Shown piece after piece: positions 16,144 to 24,675 of a stretch of 64,000 nucleotides of DNA (the stretch's first letter is position 1; each line of letters opens with the position of its first letter). This DNA comes from Bryobacterales bacterium (GTDB taxonomy: Bacteria; Acidobacteriota; Terriglobia; Bryobacterales; UBA6623): NCBI GenBank assembly GCA_028819575.1, contig JAPPLB010000050.1, positions 33,245 to 97,244 on the forward strand, written 5' to 3'. The position numbers were made by a program, and so were the translations under genes. A model generated the notes under the pieces. That model was not told the origin of the DNA and did no database searches. It saw only the letters and a list, made by a program, of their open reading frames with translations.

Positions 16144-17073
16144 TCAGCTTTTGCGCAGCGACGGGAGTTTCGCCGGCAGCGGCTCAGCGGAATCGCCTGA
16201 AGGAGTTGCGGATTCCTGGGGCGCGTGGATTTGCAGCGCCTTCGGAATGCCTTCGGCGAAGATCGACTTCGAGTTGGGGTTCCACTCGTGGCCGGGATTG
16301 CGGCGGCGTTCGATCATTTCGCTCACCACCGCGACGGCAATCTCCTCCGGCGTGATCGCTCCGATGTCGAAGCCCATCGGCGCGTGCAGGCGGGAGAGCT
16401 GCTCGACGGGAATGCCTTCCTTGATGAGATGCTTGGCCACTTCGAGGGTCTTGCGCTTGCTGCCGATCATCCCGAGGTAACGGGCCGGAGTCGTCACCGC
16501 CCAGCGCAGCACTCGCATGTCATCGCGGTGACCTCGAGTAACGATGATGATGTAGCTCGCCTCGTTCACTTCCAGTTTCGGGAAGATGGTCTCGTATTCG
16601 TCGGCATGCACTTCCGCCGCTTCGGGGAACCGCTCTCGGTTCGCGTACGTTTCGCGGTCGTCGACGATCACCGTCCGGAAGCCGGCCAGCGTGGCGACTT
16701 TCGACAGGCTCTTCGAGATGTGGCCGGCGCCGCAGATGTAACAGGTGGGAATGGGGAGTATCGGTTCCACGTATACGTTCAATTGCCCCCCGCAGATGAG
16801 CCCCTGGTCGTAGGCGGCCTGCTGGCCGAGGTTGAAGTTCAGCATGCGAGGTTTCTCGGTCTCCATCACCTCGCGCGCGGCGTTCCACACTTCGGCTTCG
16901 GTGCATCCCCCGCCGATCGTGCCGACCATCGAGCCATCCTCGCGGACCAGCAGCTTCGCGCTCTGAAAACTGGGTATCGATCCGGCTACCTCGACGATTG
17001 TCGCCATGGCGGCTTTCTTGCCGGAACGCCGCAGGTGCACAAGCTCTTCGTAGACGTCTGTCGGACGGCCCAT
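16144..17073 (-). CDS. XdhC/CoxI family protein
   Basis: This 309-residue protein has the XdhC N-terminal part (MATIVEVAGSIPSFQSAKLLVRE, GTIGGGCTEAEVW) and a C-terminal Rossmann part (CYICGAGHISKSLSKVATLAGF, YIIIVTRGHRDD, YLGMIGSKRK). XdhC binds molybdenum cofactor and helps sulfurate and insert it into xanthine-dehydrogenase-like enzymes. ATG 17073 is taken as the start; the frame runs to 17178 across the divergent promoter. It forms an operon with mocA. Confidence 0.88.
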   Translation of the reverse strand: MGRPTDVYEELVHLRRSGKKAAMATIVEVAGSIPSFQSAKLLVREDGSMVGTIGGGCTEAEVWNAAREVMETEKPRMLNFNLGQQAAYDQGLICGGQLNVYVEPILPIPTCYICGAGHISKSLSKVATLAGFRTVIVDDRETYANRERFPEAAEVHADEYETIFPKLEVNEASYIIIVTRGHRDDMRVLRWAVTTPARYLGMIGSKRKTLEVAKHLIKEGIPVEQLSRLHAPMGFDIGAITPEEIAVAVVSEMIERRRNPGHEWNPNSKSIFAEGIPKALQIHAPQESATPSGDSAEPLPAKLPSLRKS

Positions 17074-17094
17074 AACGTTGTCGCTCGATGGCTC

Positions 17095-17102
17095 ATTATA
17101 AT
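17095..17102. promoter_or_regulatory. Symmetric ATTATAAT element between divergent genes
   Basis: ATTATAAT contains TATAAT on both strands, midway between the xdhC-like start (17073) and the oxidoreductase start (17162). It could serve as a shared -10 box. No convincing -35 is visible on either strand. Confidence 0.35.
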
Positions 17103-17161
17103 ACGGGGCTGTTTTCGACCCGTCCGACCCGTCGTTTCCTCCGACAGCCGAGGTGAGTCCC

Positions 17162-18196
17162 ATGAAGGCCGTTCGCATCCATGAGCATGGTGGTCCGGAA
17201 GTTCTCCGCTACGAGGACGCCCCCGAGCCCGCCTTGCGCGCCGATGAGGTGCTCATCAAGGTGGGAGCCTGCGGGCTGAATCACCTCGACCTGTTCGTTC
17301 GCGGCGGCCTGCCCGGACTGAAGCTCGACATGCCCCACATCCTCGGCAGCGACGCGGCCGGAGAAATCGTCGAAGTCGGAGCCGCCTGCGATTCCGCCAA
17401 GGTCGGGGACCGCGTGCTCATCGCGCCGGGCAAAAGCTCGCGCCGCGGGGCGATGGCGGCCGCCGGACTCGACAACCTCAGCCGCGACTACGGGCTCTTC
17501 GGCTACCAGTACACCGGGCTGAACTCGGAATACATCGCCGTACCCGAAGTGAACGCGCTTCCCATTCCCGGCGGACTGAACTACGCGGAAGCGGCCTCGG
17601 TCCCGCTCGTCTTCCTCACCGCGTGGCACATGCTGGTCGGCATTGCGAAGATCAGGATGCTCGAAGACGTGCTGGTCGTCGGCGCAAGCTCCGGTGTCGG
17701 AATCGCCGCCGTGCAGATCGCCAAGCTGTTCCACTGCCGTGTGATCGCGACGGCCGGCGGCGAAGAAAAGATGGCGAAAGCGCAAGAGCTGGGCGCCGAC
17801 CACGTCATCGACCACTATCGGCAGGACATCCGCGCCGAGGTGAGGGCAATCACCCGGAAACGCGGCGTCGATATCGTCTTCGAGCACGTCGGCCAGGCTA
17901 CCTGGAAGCATTCCGCAGCCAGCCTGGCGCATAACGGACGCCTGGTGACCTGCGGCGCCACCACCGGCGGTGAAGTCGGCCTGAGCGTGCACCATCTCTT
18001 TTTCCGCCAATTGTCGCTGCACGGCTCGTTCATGGGGACCATGGGCGAGCTGTACGAGGTCCTTCGGTTTTTCGATCGGGGTTTGCTGAAGCCCGTCGTC
18101 GACAAGGTCTTCCCGCTCTCCGAACTCCGCGCCGCCCACGAGCACCTCGAAAACAAGCGCCAGTTCGGCAAGGTGGTAGCAGCCCCCTCCGTCTGA
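17162..18196 (+). CDS. Zn-type medium-chain dehydrogenase / quinone oxidoreductase
   Basis: This 344-residue MDR protein opens MKAVRIHEHGGPEVLRYEDA. GHxE-type zinc residues are only partly kept: the catalytic stretch reads GACGLNHLDLFVRGG and HILGSDAAGEIVEVG. The NAD(P) loop VVGASSGVGIAAVQIAK lies near residue 177. It resembles the QOR-like branch acting on enones or quinones. A GAGGTGAG box before ATG 17162 sets the start. Confidence 0.8.
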   Translation: MKAVRIHEHGGPEVLRYEDAPEPALRADEVLIKVGACGLNHLDLFVRGGLPGLKLDMPHILGSDAAGEIVEVGAACDSAKVGDRVLIAPGKSSRRGAMAAAGLDNLSRDYGLFGYQYTGLNSEYIAVPEVNALPIPGGLNYAEAASVPLVFLTAWHMLVGIAKIRMLEDVLVVGASSGVGIAAVQIAKLFHCRVIATAGGEEKMAKAQELGADHVIDHYRQDIRAEVRAITRKRGVDIVFEHVGQATWKHSAASLAHNGRLVTCGATTGGEVGLSVHHLFFRQLSLHGSFMGTMGELYEVLRFFDRGLLKPVVDKVFPLSELRAAHEHLENKRQFGKVVAAPSV

Positions 18197-18202
18197 TCCG
18201 GC

Positions 18203-18345
18203 CTGCACGTCTCGCCAGCTCGCGAGACAAAGTGCAAGCGGATCACAAATCAGGGCTTTAACTAGCCACTATCCACTAACCACTAACCACTGCTTTTAAG
18301 GTTTTTCACGAGACACGAATCACGAATCACGGCTTTTTCGTGTTC
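18203..18345. repeat. Degenerate MITE end plus 7-mer arrays
   Basis: GGCCTGCACGTCTCGCCAGCTCGCGAGAC is a short MITE-end hairpin relic, followed by ACAAATCAGGGC, a run of CCACTAACCACT units (about 18266-18290) and a CACGAGACACGAATCACGAATCACGGCTTTTT array. The following 18346-18517 shows no gene. Confidence 0.6.
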
Positions 18346-18517
18346 ACCGGTCTTGGGCTGGTTAAGCCACCCTCGGCGCGCGAGCGCGGTTGCCGAGTGC
18401 GCATCTGGTACATCGTCCTGTTCCGCTCGAAGTCACGACGATTCAGTCCGTTCATTGTCCAATTGCGCCCGCCCACGTGATATTCCTGGTTCGGGGCGCC
18501 GGTTCACTCCTAAACTT

Positions 18518-18708
18518 TAGCCTTCATTTCTCACCACGCGGCGAGGTGAAGTGCGTGAGAGGGCCGCCAGGACCAGGCGCAAGCCGGGCGGAGGAAAAAG
18601 GCGCGCAACATGGCTTTTAAGGTTTTTCACGAATCACGAGACACGAATCACGAATCACGGCTTTTTTATCGCGTGTTTCGGCCGTCGGGTGATGAGAAAG
18701 GCAGGTTA
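18518..18708 (+). mobile_element. MITE-like element, copy C (swapped core)
   Basis: The left arm (TAGCCTTCATTTCTCACC...GTGCGTGAGAGGGCC...GGGCGGAGGAAAAAGGCGC) and right arm (GTGTTTCGGCCGTCGGGTGATGAG...GCAGGTTA) are both present. The usual core is replaced by TTTTTCACGAATCACG/CACGAGA units ending CACGGCTTTTTT. TA flanks both ends. It lies just ahead of the ABC exporter operon. Confidence 0.8.
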
Positions 18709-18733
18709 GAGGCCGCAGGGGGATCGAAGGTTC

Positions 18734-19438
18734 ATGCTGGAAGCTAAAGGGCTCACCAAGTTCTACGGCTCGTTCAAGGCGCTCGACTCTCTCAATCTGT
18801 CGATCGAGCCCGGTCAAGTCTTCTGCTTGCTCGGGGCGAACGGGGCAGGCAAGACGACGACGATCAATCTCTTCCTCAATTTCATCGAGGCCAGTTCCGG
18901 CGAAGCGCGCATTCACGGACTACAGGTAACCCAGCATCCGCTTGAGACCAAGAAGCATGTTGCGTACATCCCGGAGCAGGTGATGCTCTACCGCAACCTC
19001 ACCGGCCTCGAGAACCTGGAATTCTTCACTGCCTTGGCAGGGCACGAGGAGTATTCGCAAGACCAGCTCCGCGAGTTCTTGACCGAGGCTGGACTTTCCG
19101 CGGAGGCGATTGACCGGCGAGTCTCCGCCTACAGCAAGGGCATGCGACAGAAGGTCGGCATCGCGATAGCCGTGGCCAAGCAGGCCAAAGCCCTGCTGCT
19201 CGACGAGCCCACTTCGGGCCTCGACCCGAAGGCGTCGACCGAGTTCTCGGAGTTGCTGAAGCGCTTGAGCGGCGAAGGTGTGGCTGTGCTCATGGCGACG
19301 CACGATCTGTTCCGAGCCAAGGAGACCGGAACCCACGTCGGGATCATGAACCACGGACGCCTCGTTGCACGCCTGACCACCGAGGAGATCGGCCACGCTG
19401 ATCTCGAACGGCTCTATCTCGATCACATGCGCGGCTGA
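18734..19438 (+). CDS. ABC-2 type exporter ATP-binding protein
   Basis: This 234-residue ATPase has Walker A GANGAGKT (34-41), Q-loop YIPEQVMLYRNLTG, signature YSKGMRQKVGIAIA and Walker B ALLLDEPTSGLDP. It is the first gene of a three-gene operon with two large DUF3526 permeases, a layout seen in copper/gliding-type or peptide exporters of unknown cargo. Confidence 0.88.
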   Translation: MLEAKGLTKFYGSFKALDSLNLSIEPGQVFCLLGANGAGKTTTINLFLNFIEASSGEARIHGLQVTQHPLETKKHVAYIPEQVMLYRNLTGLENLEFFTALAGHEEYSQDQLREFLTEAGLSAEAIDRRVSAYSKGMRQKVGIAIAVAKQAKALLLDEPTSGLDPKASTEFSELLKRLSGEGVAVLMATHDLFRAKETGTHVGIMNHGRLVARLTTEEIGHADLERLYLDHMRG

Positions 19439-19450
19439 GGAGGCGGACTT

Positions 19451-20866
19451 ATGGTGATGCGAATCGCTCGCAAGGAGCTGCTGGAGATGACGCGTGACGG
19501 CCGTTTCCGAGTCGCAGGCGGAATCATTCTATTGTTGCTGCTCACTGTTCTCGGACTCGGTTGGCGCAGACATGCGGATGTGACCAACGCGCATGAGATC
19601 GCAATGGCCCAGGAACGCGAGATCTGGGAATCCCAAGGAGAAAAGAGTCCCCACTCGGCCGCCCACTACGGTGTCTACGCCTTCAAACCGACAGGACGGC
19701 TGGCTTTTTTCGATCCTGGAACCGAAGCTTATACCGGTGTCACCGTCTGGTTGGAGGCGCACAAGCAGAATCAGTTCCTCTACCGTCCCGCGCGCGACGG
19801 CAATACTCTACAGCGCTTCGGCGAGTTGACCGCGGCGGCTGTTCTGCAGTTGTTGCTGCCGCTCTTGATCATCCTGCTTGCCTTCTCCGCATTTGCGGGC
19901 GAACGCGAATCCGGTACGTTGCGGCAAGTTCTCAGTCTGGGCGTGCGCCGGAGAGACCTGGCTGTCGGCAAGGCGTTGGGCATTGCCGGCGCCTTGGCTT
20001 TGCTCTTGGTTCCGGCCGTCCTGCTCGGCTCGGCGATTCTGACGGCGGCCACGGCCGATTCGGCGTCCGGCGGACTCATGCGGATGCTCCTCCTCGCCGG
20101 CGTCTACCTGCTCTACCTCGGCGCCTTCGTCGGCGTGACTCTGGCGGTCTCGGCGAAGGCGCCCTCAGCCCGATTTGCTCTGGTCGCTTTGCTCGGGTTC
20201 TGGGTCTTCGTTTGCCTGGGGGCCCCGCGCGCGGCGACGGACCTCGCCAAGGCCTTGCATCCGACGCCGTCCGCCCAGGAGTTTGCCGCTGCCCTGGCTG
20301 ATGAGAAGGAAGTTGGAATCGACGGCGTCGACTACGAAGACTTCCTGGAGGCGCGCAAGCAAGAGTTGTTGGCCGAGCACGGCGTGGAAGACGTCGAAGC
20401 GCTGCCGATCAACTACGCCGGTTGGCGCTTCAATGTCAGCGAAGAGTACAGCAACCAATTCTTCGACAGCCATTACGCTCGGCTTTGGGACCAGTACGAG
20501 GCGCAGGACGGATTTCGACAGAAGCTCGGCTTCGTGGCACCGTTGTTGGCGGTGCGCTCCCTGTCGATGTCGCTCGCCGGCTCGGATTTCGCACACTTCC
20601 GGTGGTTCGCCGAGCAGGCCGAGCAGTATCGCCGGAAGCTCATCGCCTTCTTGAATGACGACATGCGCGACAACGCCGGCGTAGCGGGGTTCTCCTACCG
20701 AGGGGACCAGCGGCTTTGGAGCGAGGCGCCGGTCTTCGTCCATGAAGCGCCGAACCCGCTCTGGGCGATGTCGCGGCAATTCGCGGCCCTCGTCGCCCTG
20801 CTGCTGTGGCTCCTCATCTCCGCCTTCCTGGCATGGGGAGCGGCAGCGCGTTTGGAGGCCTATTAG
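19451..20866 (+). CDS. ABC-2 permease with DUF3526-type periplasmic domain
   Basis: This 471-residue membrane protein has one helix at about residue 20 (IILLLLLTVLGLGW), a ~100-residue exported segment, a helix cluster from about 130 to 260 containing FAGERESGTLRQVLSLGVRR, then a long soluble domain (about 265-445) and a final helix (FAALVALLLWLLISAFLAWG). The two-domain plan is that of DUF3526 permeases. It follows the ATPase by 12 bp. Confidence 0.82.
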   Translation: MVMRIARKELLEMTRDGRFRVAGGIILLLLLTVLGLGWRRHADVTNAHEIAMAQEREIWESQGEKSPHSAAHYGVYAFKPTGRLAFFDPGTEAYTGVTVWLEAHKQNQFLYRPARDGNTLQRFGELTAAAVLQLLLPLLIILLAFSAFAGERESGTLRQVLSLGVRRRDLAVGKALGIAGALALLLVPAVLLGSAILTAATADSASGGLMRMLLLAGVYLLYLGAFVGVTLAVSAKAPSARFALVALLGFWVFVCLGAPRAATDLAKALHPTPSAQEFAAALADEKEVGIDGVDYEDFLEARKQELLAEHGVEDVEALPINYAGWRFNVSEEYSNQFFDSHYARLWDQYEAQDGFRQKLGFVAPLLAVRSLSMSLAGSDFAHFRWFAEQAEQYRRKLIAFLNDDMRDNAGVAGFSYRGDQRLWSEAPVFVHEAPNPLWAMSRQFAALVALLLWLLISAFLAWGAAARLEAY

Positions 20867-20868
20867 GA

Positions 20869-22305
20869 ATGCTCTTCCGAGTCGTGCGCAATGAGTGGCG
20901 CGGTCTGGCTGCGGACCGCACTCTTTGGGCCGTGACGGTCGTGCTCGCTGCGGTGATGCTCTTCGCCGCCTCGAACGGCGCCCGCTGGTCCGCCCTGCAG
21001 CAAGAGCGGCATGGCAAGCTGGTCGCCGACGAGAGCGAGCGGCGCGAAGACACGCGTGCCGAACTGCTCAGGATCGCCGACGGCGGCTCGCCCCGAAGTC
21101 GCTTCTTCGATCCCCGCAACCCCGCGCAAGTCGGGCAGAGCTTCGCCGCCGGATACGCATTACTGCCCCCTGCGGCGCTTGCGCCGCTGTCGGTCGGCCA
21201 GAGCGACCTCCTGCCCGCCCACTACAAGGTCACCCTGGCGAGCCGGGAGGCGCTGTTCGCAGGAGACGAACTCGATAACCCGACGAACCTTCTCGCTGGC
21301 AGTTTCGACGTTGCGTTCGTCATCGTCTTCCTCTATCCGCTGTTGATCCTTGCGCTGGGCTACAACCTGCTCTCTGGCGAGAAGGAGAGCGGCATACTGG
21401 CGTTGACGCTCTCGCAGCCGATTTCGCTTACGCGGTTTGCCGCGGCCAAAATCCTTGCTCGCGGCGGCGTCGTGCTGGGCGTGACAGCAGTGCTGACGCT
21501 GGCGGCGGCCGTCGCTGCTGGCGTCGATCTGAGCGCCCCCGGCGCACGTTCGTCCCTTGCCGCGTACTTCGGGGTCACCGCTGTGTACGGCCTGTTTTGG
21601 TTCTCCTTGGCGCTGTTGGTCAACGCTTTCGGCCGAGCCTCGGCCACCAACGCCGTGATCCTCGCCGGTGCTTGGCTCGCGCTCGCGCTGATTGTGCCGT
21701 CGGTGACGGCGCTGGTCGCCGCAACTCTCTACCCGGTTCCGTCACGCGTGGAGATGATTCAGGCCGTCCGCGTGGCTGCCCAGGAAGCGTCCGAGCGAGG
21801 CAGCCAACTGCTCGACGCTTACTATGCCGACCACCCGGAAATGGCCCCTGAAGGCGAAGTCGACCCCAGAGACTACTACTCCCGCAAATTCGTCGTCGAG
21901 GATGAGGTCTCAAAACAGGTCTCCCCGCTGACCGAGCGGTTCGAAGCGCAGATTCGCGGGCAGCAATCCGTCGTCGAGAAGTTTCGCTTCTTGTCCCCGG
22001 CCGTGCTCGCGCAGCAGGCTTTGAACGATCTTTCCGGAACAGGCTACTCTCGGTTCGACCATTTTCGCAGCGAGGTCGGGCGCTTTGCCGACGAGTGGAA
22101 GGACCATTTCCTTCCGCAGGTCTTCCGTAAGACCGCCTTCACCGCCGAGGCGTTGGGGGAGCTCCCCCGTTTTTCCTATCGGCCTGAACGGCCTGGAGCG
22201 ATCGCCGAGCGAGTCGGGGGCGCCACCCTCATCATCGCGCTGAGCACTGTGCTGTTGCTCGGCGCCGCTTCATGGGGATTGAAACGCTACCCCCTGACAA
22301 GCTGA
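20869..22305 (+). CDS. ABC-2 permease, second DUF3526-type subunit
   Basis: This 478-residue paralogue of the preceding gene has the same topology, including LLSGEKESGILALTLSQPIS in place of the ERESG motif. ATG 20869 is 2 nt after the previous stop, so the pair is coupled. The TGA stop (22303-22305) is immediately followed by CCTGCATTTCTCACCACG, the end of MITE copy D. Confidence 0.82.
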   Translation: MLFRVVRNEWRGLAADRTLWAVTVVLAAVMLFAASNGARWSALQQERHGKLVADESERREDTRAELLRIADGGSPRSRFFDPRNPAQVGQSFAAGYALLPPAALAPLSVGQSDLLPAHYKVTLASREALFAGDELDNPTNLLAGSFDVAFVIVFLYPLLILALGYNLLSGEKESGILALTLSQPISLTRFAAAKILARGGVVLGVTAVLTLAAAVAAGVDLSAPGARSSLAAYFGVTAVYGLFWFSLALLVNAFGRASATNAVILAGAWLALALIVPSVTALVAATLYPVPSRVEMIQAVRVAAQEASERGSQLLDAYYADHPEMAPEGEVDPRDYYSRKFVVEDEVSKQVSPLTERFEAQIRGQQSVVEKFRFLSPAVLAQQALNDLSGTGYSRFDHFRSEVGRFADEWKDHFLPQVFRKTAFTAEALGELPRFSYRPERPGAIAERVGGATLIIALSTVLLLGAASWGLKRYPLTS

Positions 22306-22458
22306 CCTGCATTTCTCACCACGCGGCGAGGCGAAGTGCGTGAGAGGGCCGTCAGGACTAGGCGCAAGCTGGGCGGAGGAAAAAGGCGCACGGCGCAAGC
22401 CAGCGCGAATTCCGAGGTTTTCACGAAACACGAATCACGGCTTTTATCCTGCCAAAGG
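22306..22458 (+). mobile_element. MITE-like element, copy D (swapped core) filling a convergent gap
   Basis: The left arm starts at the base after the TGA stop of the permease. The middle has GGGCGGAGGAAAAAGGCGC and a CACGAAACACGAATCACGGCTTTT array. A relic right end (GCCAAAGGCTA) overlaps the reverse TAG stop of the cupin gene. The whole space between the two converging stops is repeat. Confidence 0.75.
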
Positions 22459-23322
22459 CTAAAACCCCGGCGGGTCCAGCGCGCCCTTGACGCGGGCGAC
22501 GCCGATAATCAGCAGCTCCAGGTCTTCCGAACCATCGTTCGCGAACGACTGCTCGTCACCGAGCAGCATCGGGATTGCGTCGCCCTTGCGGATCGCCGCG
22601 GTCTCCTGGTTCACGCGGACCGACCCCGAGCCGGCCATCACGTAGTGCACCTCCTCGACCCCCTGATGGACCCGTTTCCCCGTCGATGAGCCCGGCGGGA
22701 TCAACAAGTGGTCGATGTACGACCAGTCCGTTCTGAAAACCTCGGGCTGTATCGCCCTCCGGTAGTGGACCGTACCCTTGCCGCCATAATAATTCTCGAC
22801 CGGCCTGAGCAGGGTGCGGTCAAAACGCGTATTGACGAAGACCGGTTTGGGGTCTTTCGGGACGCCGACGCGGTCGTCGTTGGTGTCGAAGTTGTCGTAC
22901 TTGCCCTTGACGCTGCTCACGGCGATGTTCATCCACTCGACGGGCTTGTCGCTCGCGTTGTAGATGGCGTGCGCCTGGCCCATCTTGCAAGGCGCGGCGG
23001 CCGGCCCCTTCAGGGTGGAGGTGCGTCCGTCGATCGTGAACTCCGCCTCGCCGTTGAAGATGACGTACATCTCCTCGATCGTGTGGTGGAAGTGATTGCC
23101 GATGCCGCCCCCCGGCTGAAGCTGGCCGCGGTGCAGGAACAGGAACTTCGTGTTCAGTGCACTCGCATCGAGCAGCCCCATGTAATGCAGCTCGCCGGCG
23201 CCCTTGTGTACGTTCCTGCCCTGGTTGTACTTCGCCGGATCGGTATGCGCGATGCGCTGGGCCAGCGGATCGCCGGCGAAGAGCGGAAGCGCGATCAGCA
23301 GAAGCGGAAACAGGATTCGCAT
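22459..23322 (-). CDS. Exported bicupin protein
   Basis: This 287-residue protein has a signal peptide (MRILFPLLLIALPLFAG) and two cupin barrels. The first has GGGIGNHFHHTIEEMYVIFNG (about 92), the second PPGSSTGKRVHQGVEEVHYV (about 210). The HxH...E pattern in the first suggests metal binding. A GAGAGGTG box inside the end of the upstream enolase-type gene sets the start, and the 10-bp gap makes an operon. The substrate is unknown; a sugar-acid or aromatic lyase/dioxygenase is possible. Confidence 0.8.
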   Translation of the reverse strand: MRILFPLLLIALPLFAGDPLAQRIAHTDPAKYNQGRNVHKGAGELHYMGLLDASALNTKFLFLHRGQLQPGGGIGNHFHHTIEEMYVIFNGEAEFTIDGRTSTLKGPAAAPCKMGQAHAIYNASDKPVEWMNIAVSSVKGKYDNFDTNDDRVGVPKDPKPVFVNTRFDRTLLRPVENYYGGKGTVHYRRAIQPEVFRTDWSYIDHLLIPPGSSTGKRVHQGVEEVHYVMAGSGSVRVNQETAAIRKGDAIPMLLGDEQSFANDGSEDLELLIIGVARVKGALDPPGF

Positions 23323-23332
23323 GGTTCACCTC

Positions 23333-24475
23333 TCAAGGGGCAAGGTCGCGACAGGAAGGATCGCCGGACAGTTCGGCGACGTCGTCGAGATCGATCTCGA
23401 CGCCCAGGCCGGGGCCGTCCGGAATCGGCAACATGCCGTCGGCGTCGAGCTTCCACCCGCCGGCGGCGATCTCGTCGATGAACGGCGAGCCGACGAGATA
23501 TTCCACCAGGTCGGTATCGGCGAACGCCGAAGCGAGATGCAGATCGGCCGCCAGGCCCAGGGCGGTGTTCCAGCCATGCGGAATGAAACGGATGCCGTGA
23601 TCCCTCGCCATCTGCGCGATCCGGCGCTCTTCGCTGATCCCGCCTACTTTCGTCACGTCGGGCTGCACGATGTCGAATGCTCCGGCGCGCAGCCAGGGCT
23701 CGAAGGATTGGCGGCGCGTGAGCACTTCGCCGCCGCTGATGGGCACTTTCGAAGCCCGGCGCAGGGCAACGAAGTCGTCGAGCGCATCGGGATGCAACGC
23801 CTCTTCGAACCACGCTACATCGTAATCCTGAAGCATGTCCGCCGTATTGAGAGCCCATTTGTAGTTGCCGGACCAGAAGGGGTCGCTGCCCCCGGCATCC
23901 ACCATGAGCATCGACTCAGGACCGACGGCCTCGCGGGCCGCGCGCACGATCGCCTCGTCGGTCTGCCGGTCGCGGCGTCCGAACGGACCCCATCCGATCT
24001 TGAACGCGCGAAAGCCTTGCGCCTTGGCCGGCAGAAGCTCGTCGGCCATGCGGTCCGGCTCTTGCATCAGCAGCGAAGCGTACGGCCGCACCCGCTCGCG
24101 GTAACGCCCCCCCAGAAAGCGCCCCACCGGCTGGCCGGTGGCCTTGCCGAGAATGTCCCACAGCGCGATGTCGATGCCGCTGATCGTGTGCGTGACCGAG
24201 CCGCCTCGCCCAAACCAGAAAGTGCTCTGGTGGAGCTTCTCGCAGACGCGCTCCGGTTCGAGCGCGTTCTCGCCTTCGTACAACGGTTTCAGCACACTGA
24301 GCGAAGCCCGGACCAGCTCATCCGTCGTGAACACGCTGCCCCACCCGATGGGTCCGTCATCGGTTCGCACCGCAATCAGGGTGTGGACGCAGTCATCGGG
24401 TTGCAGTTCGTTCGACCAACCTCCTTCCGGAGTGCGCCCGCGAAGCCCGAAAGCAAGGATTTCAGTGATCTTCAT
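23333..24475 (-). CDS. Mandelate racemase/muconate lactonizing (enolase superfamily) enzyme
   Basis: This is a 380-residue enzyme from ATG 24475. The barrel holds FKIGWG (Lys base region), MLMVDAGG (metal Asp), WFEEAL and SGGEVL (metal Glu residues) and RFIPHGWN (His at the end of strand 7). This matches the mandelate-racemase-like acid-sugar dehydratase subgroups. It abstracts a proton alpha to a carboxylate, most likely on a sugar acid. It probably forms a cytoplasmic step next to a DapA-like and a cupin protein. Confidence 0.85.
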   Translation of the reverse strand: MKITEILAFGLRGRTPEGGWSNELQPDDCVHTLIAVRTDDGPIGWGSVFTTDELVRASLSVLKPLYEGENALEPERVCEKLHQSTFWFGRGGSVTHTISGIDIALWDILGKATGQPVGRFLGGRYRERVRPYASLLMQEPDRMADELLPAKAQGFRAFKIGWGPFGRRDRQTDEAIVRAAREAVGPESMLMVDAGGSDPFWSGNYKWALNTADMLQDYDVAWFEEALHPDALDDFVALRRASKVPISGGEVLTRRQSFEPWLRAGAFDIVQPDVTKVGGISEERRIAQMARDHGIRFIPHGWNTALGLAADLHLASAFADTDLVEYLVGSPFIDEIAAGGWKLDADGMLPIPDGPGLGVEIDLDDVAELSGDPSCRDLAP

Positions 24476-24548
24476 GACCATTCAAAGATCCGTCACAGTG
24501 GATTATAAGCGCCGGACCGTCACGCAAGACGCCGCCGTCGGCCTCGGC

Positions 24549-24675
24549 TCAAGAATCACGAAACACGGCCTTTAAGGTTCACTGGCCGTCAGGCATTTCT
24601 TCTGGAGCGAACCAAGCCCCCCGCCAATGGTTTTCACGAAACACGAATCACGAGACACGAATCACGGCTTTTTCG
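24549..24675. repeat. Composite 7-mer module
   Basis: AATCACGAAACACGGCCTTT, then the GGCCGTCAGGCATTTCTTC module (shared with 5602 and 57060), then CACGAAACACGAATCACGAGACACGAATCACGGCTTTTT units that end 2 nt before the reverse TAG stop of the DapA-like gene. Confidence 0.75.
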
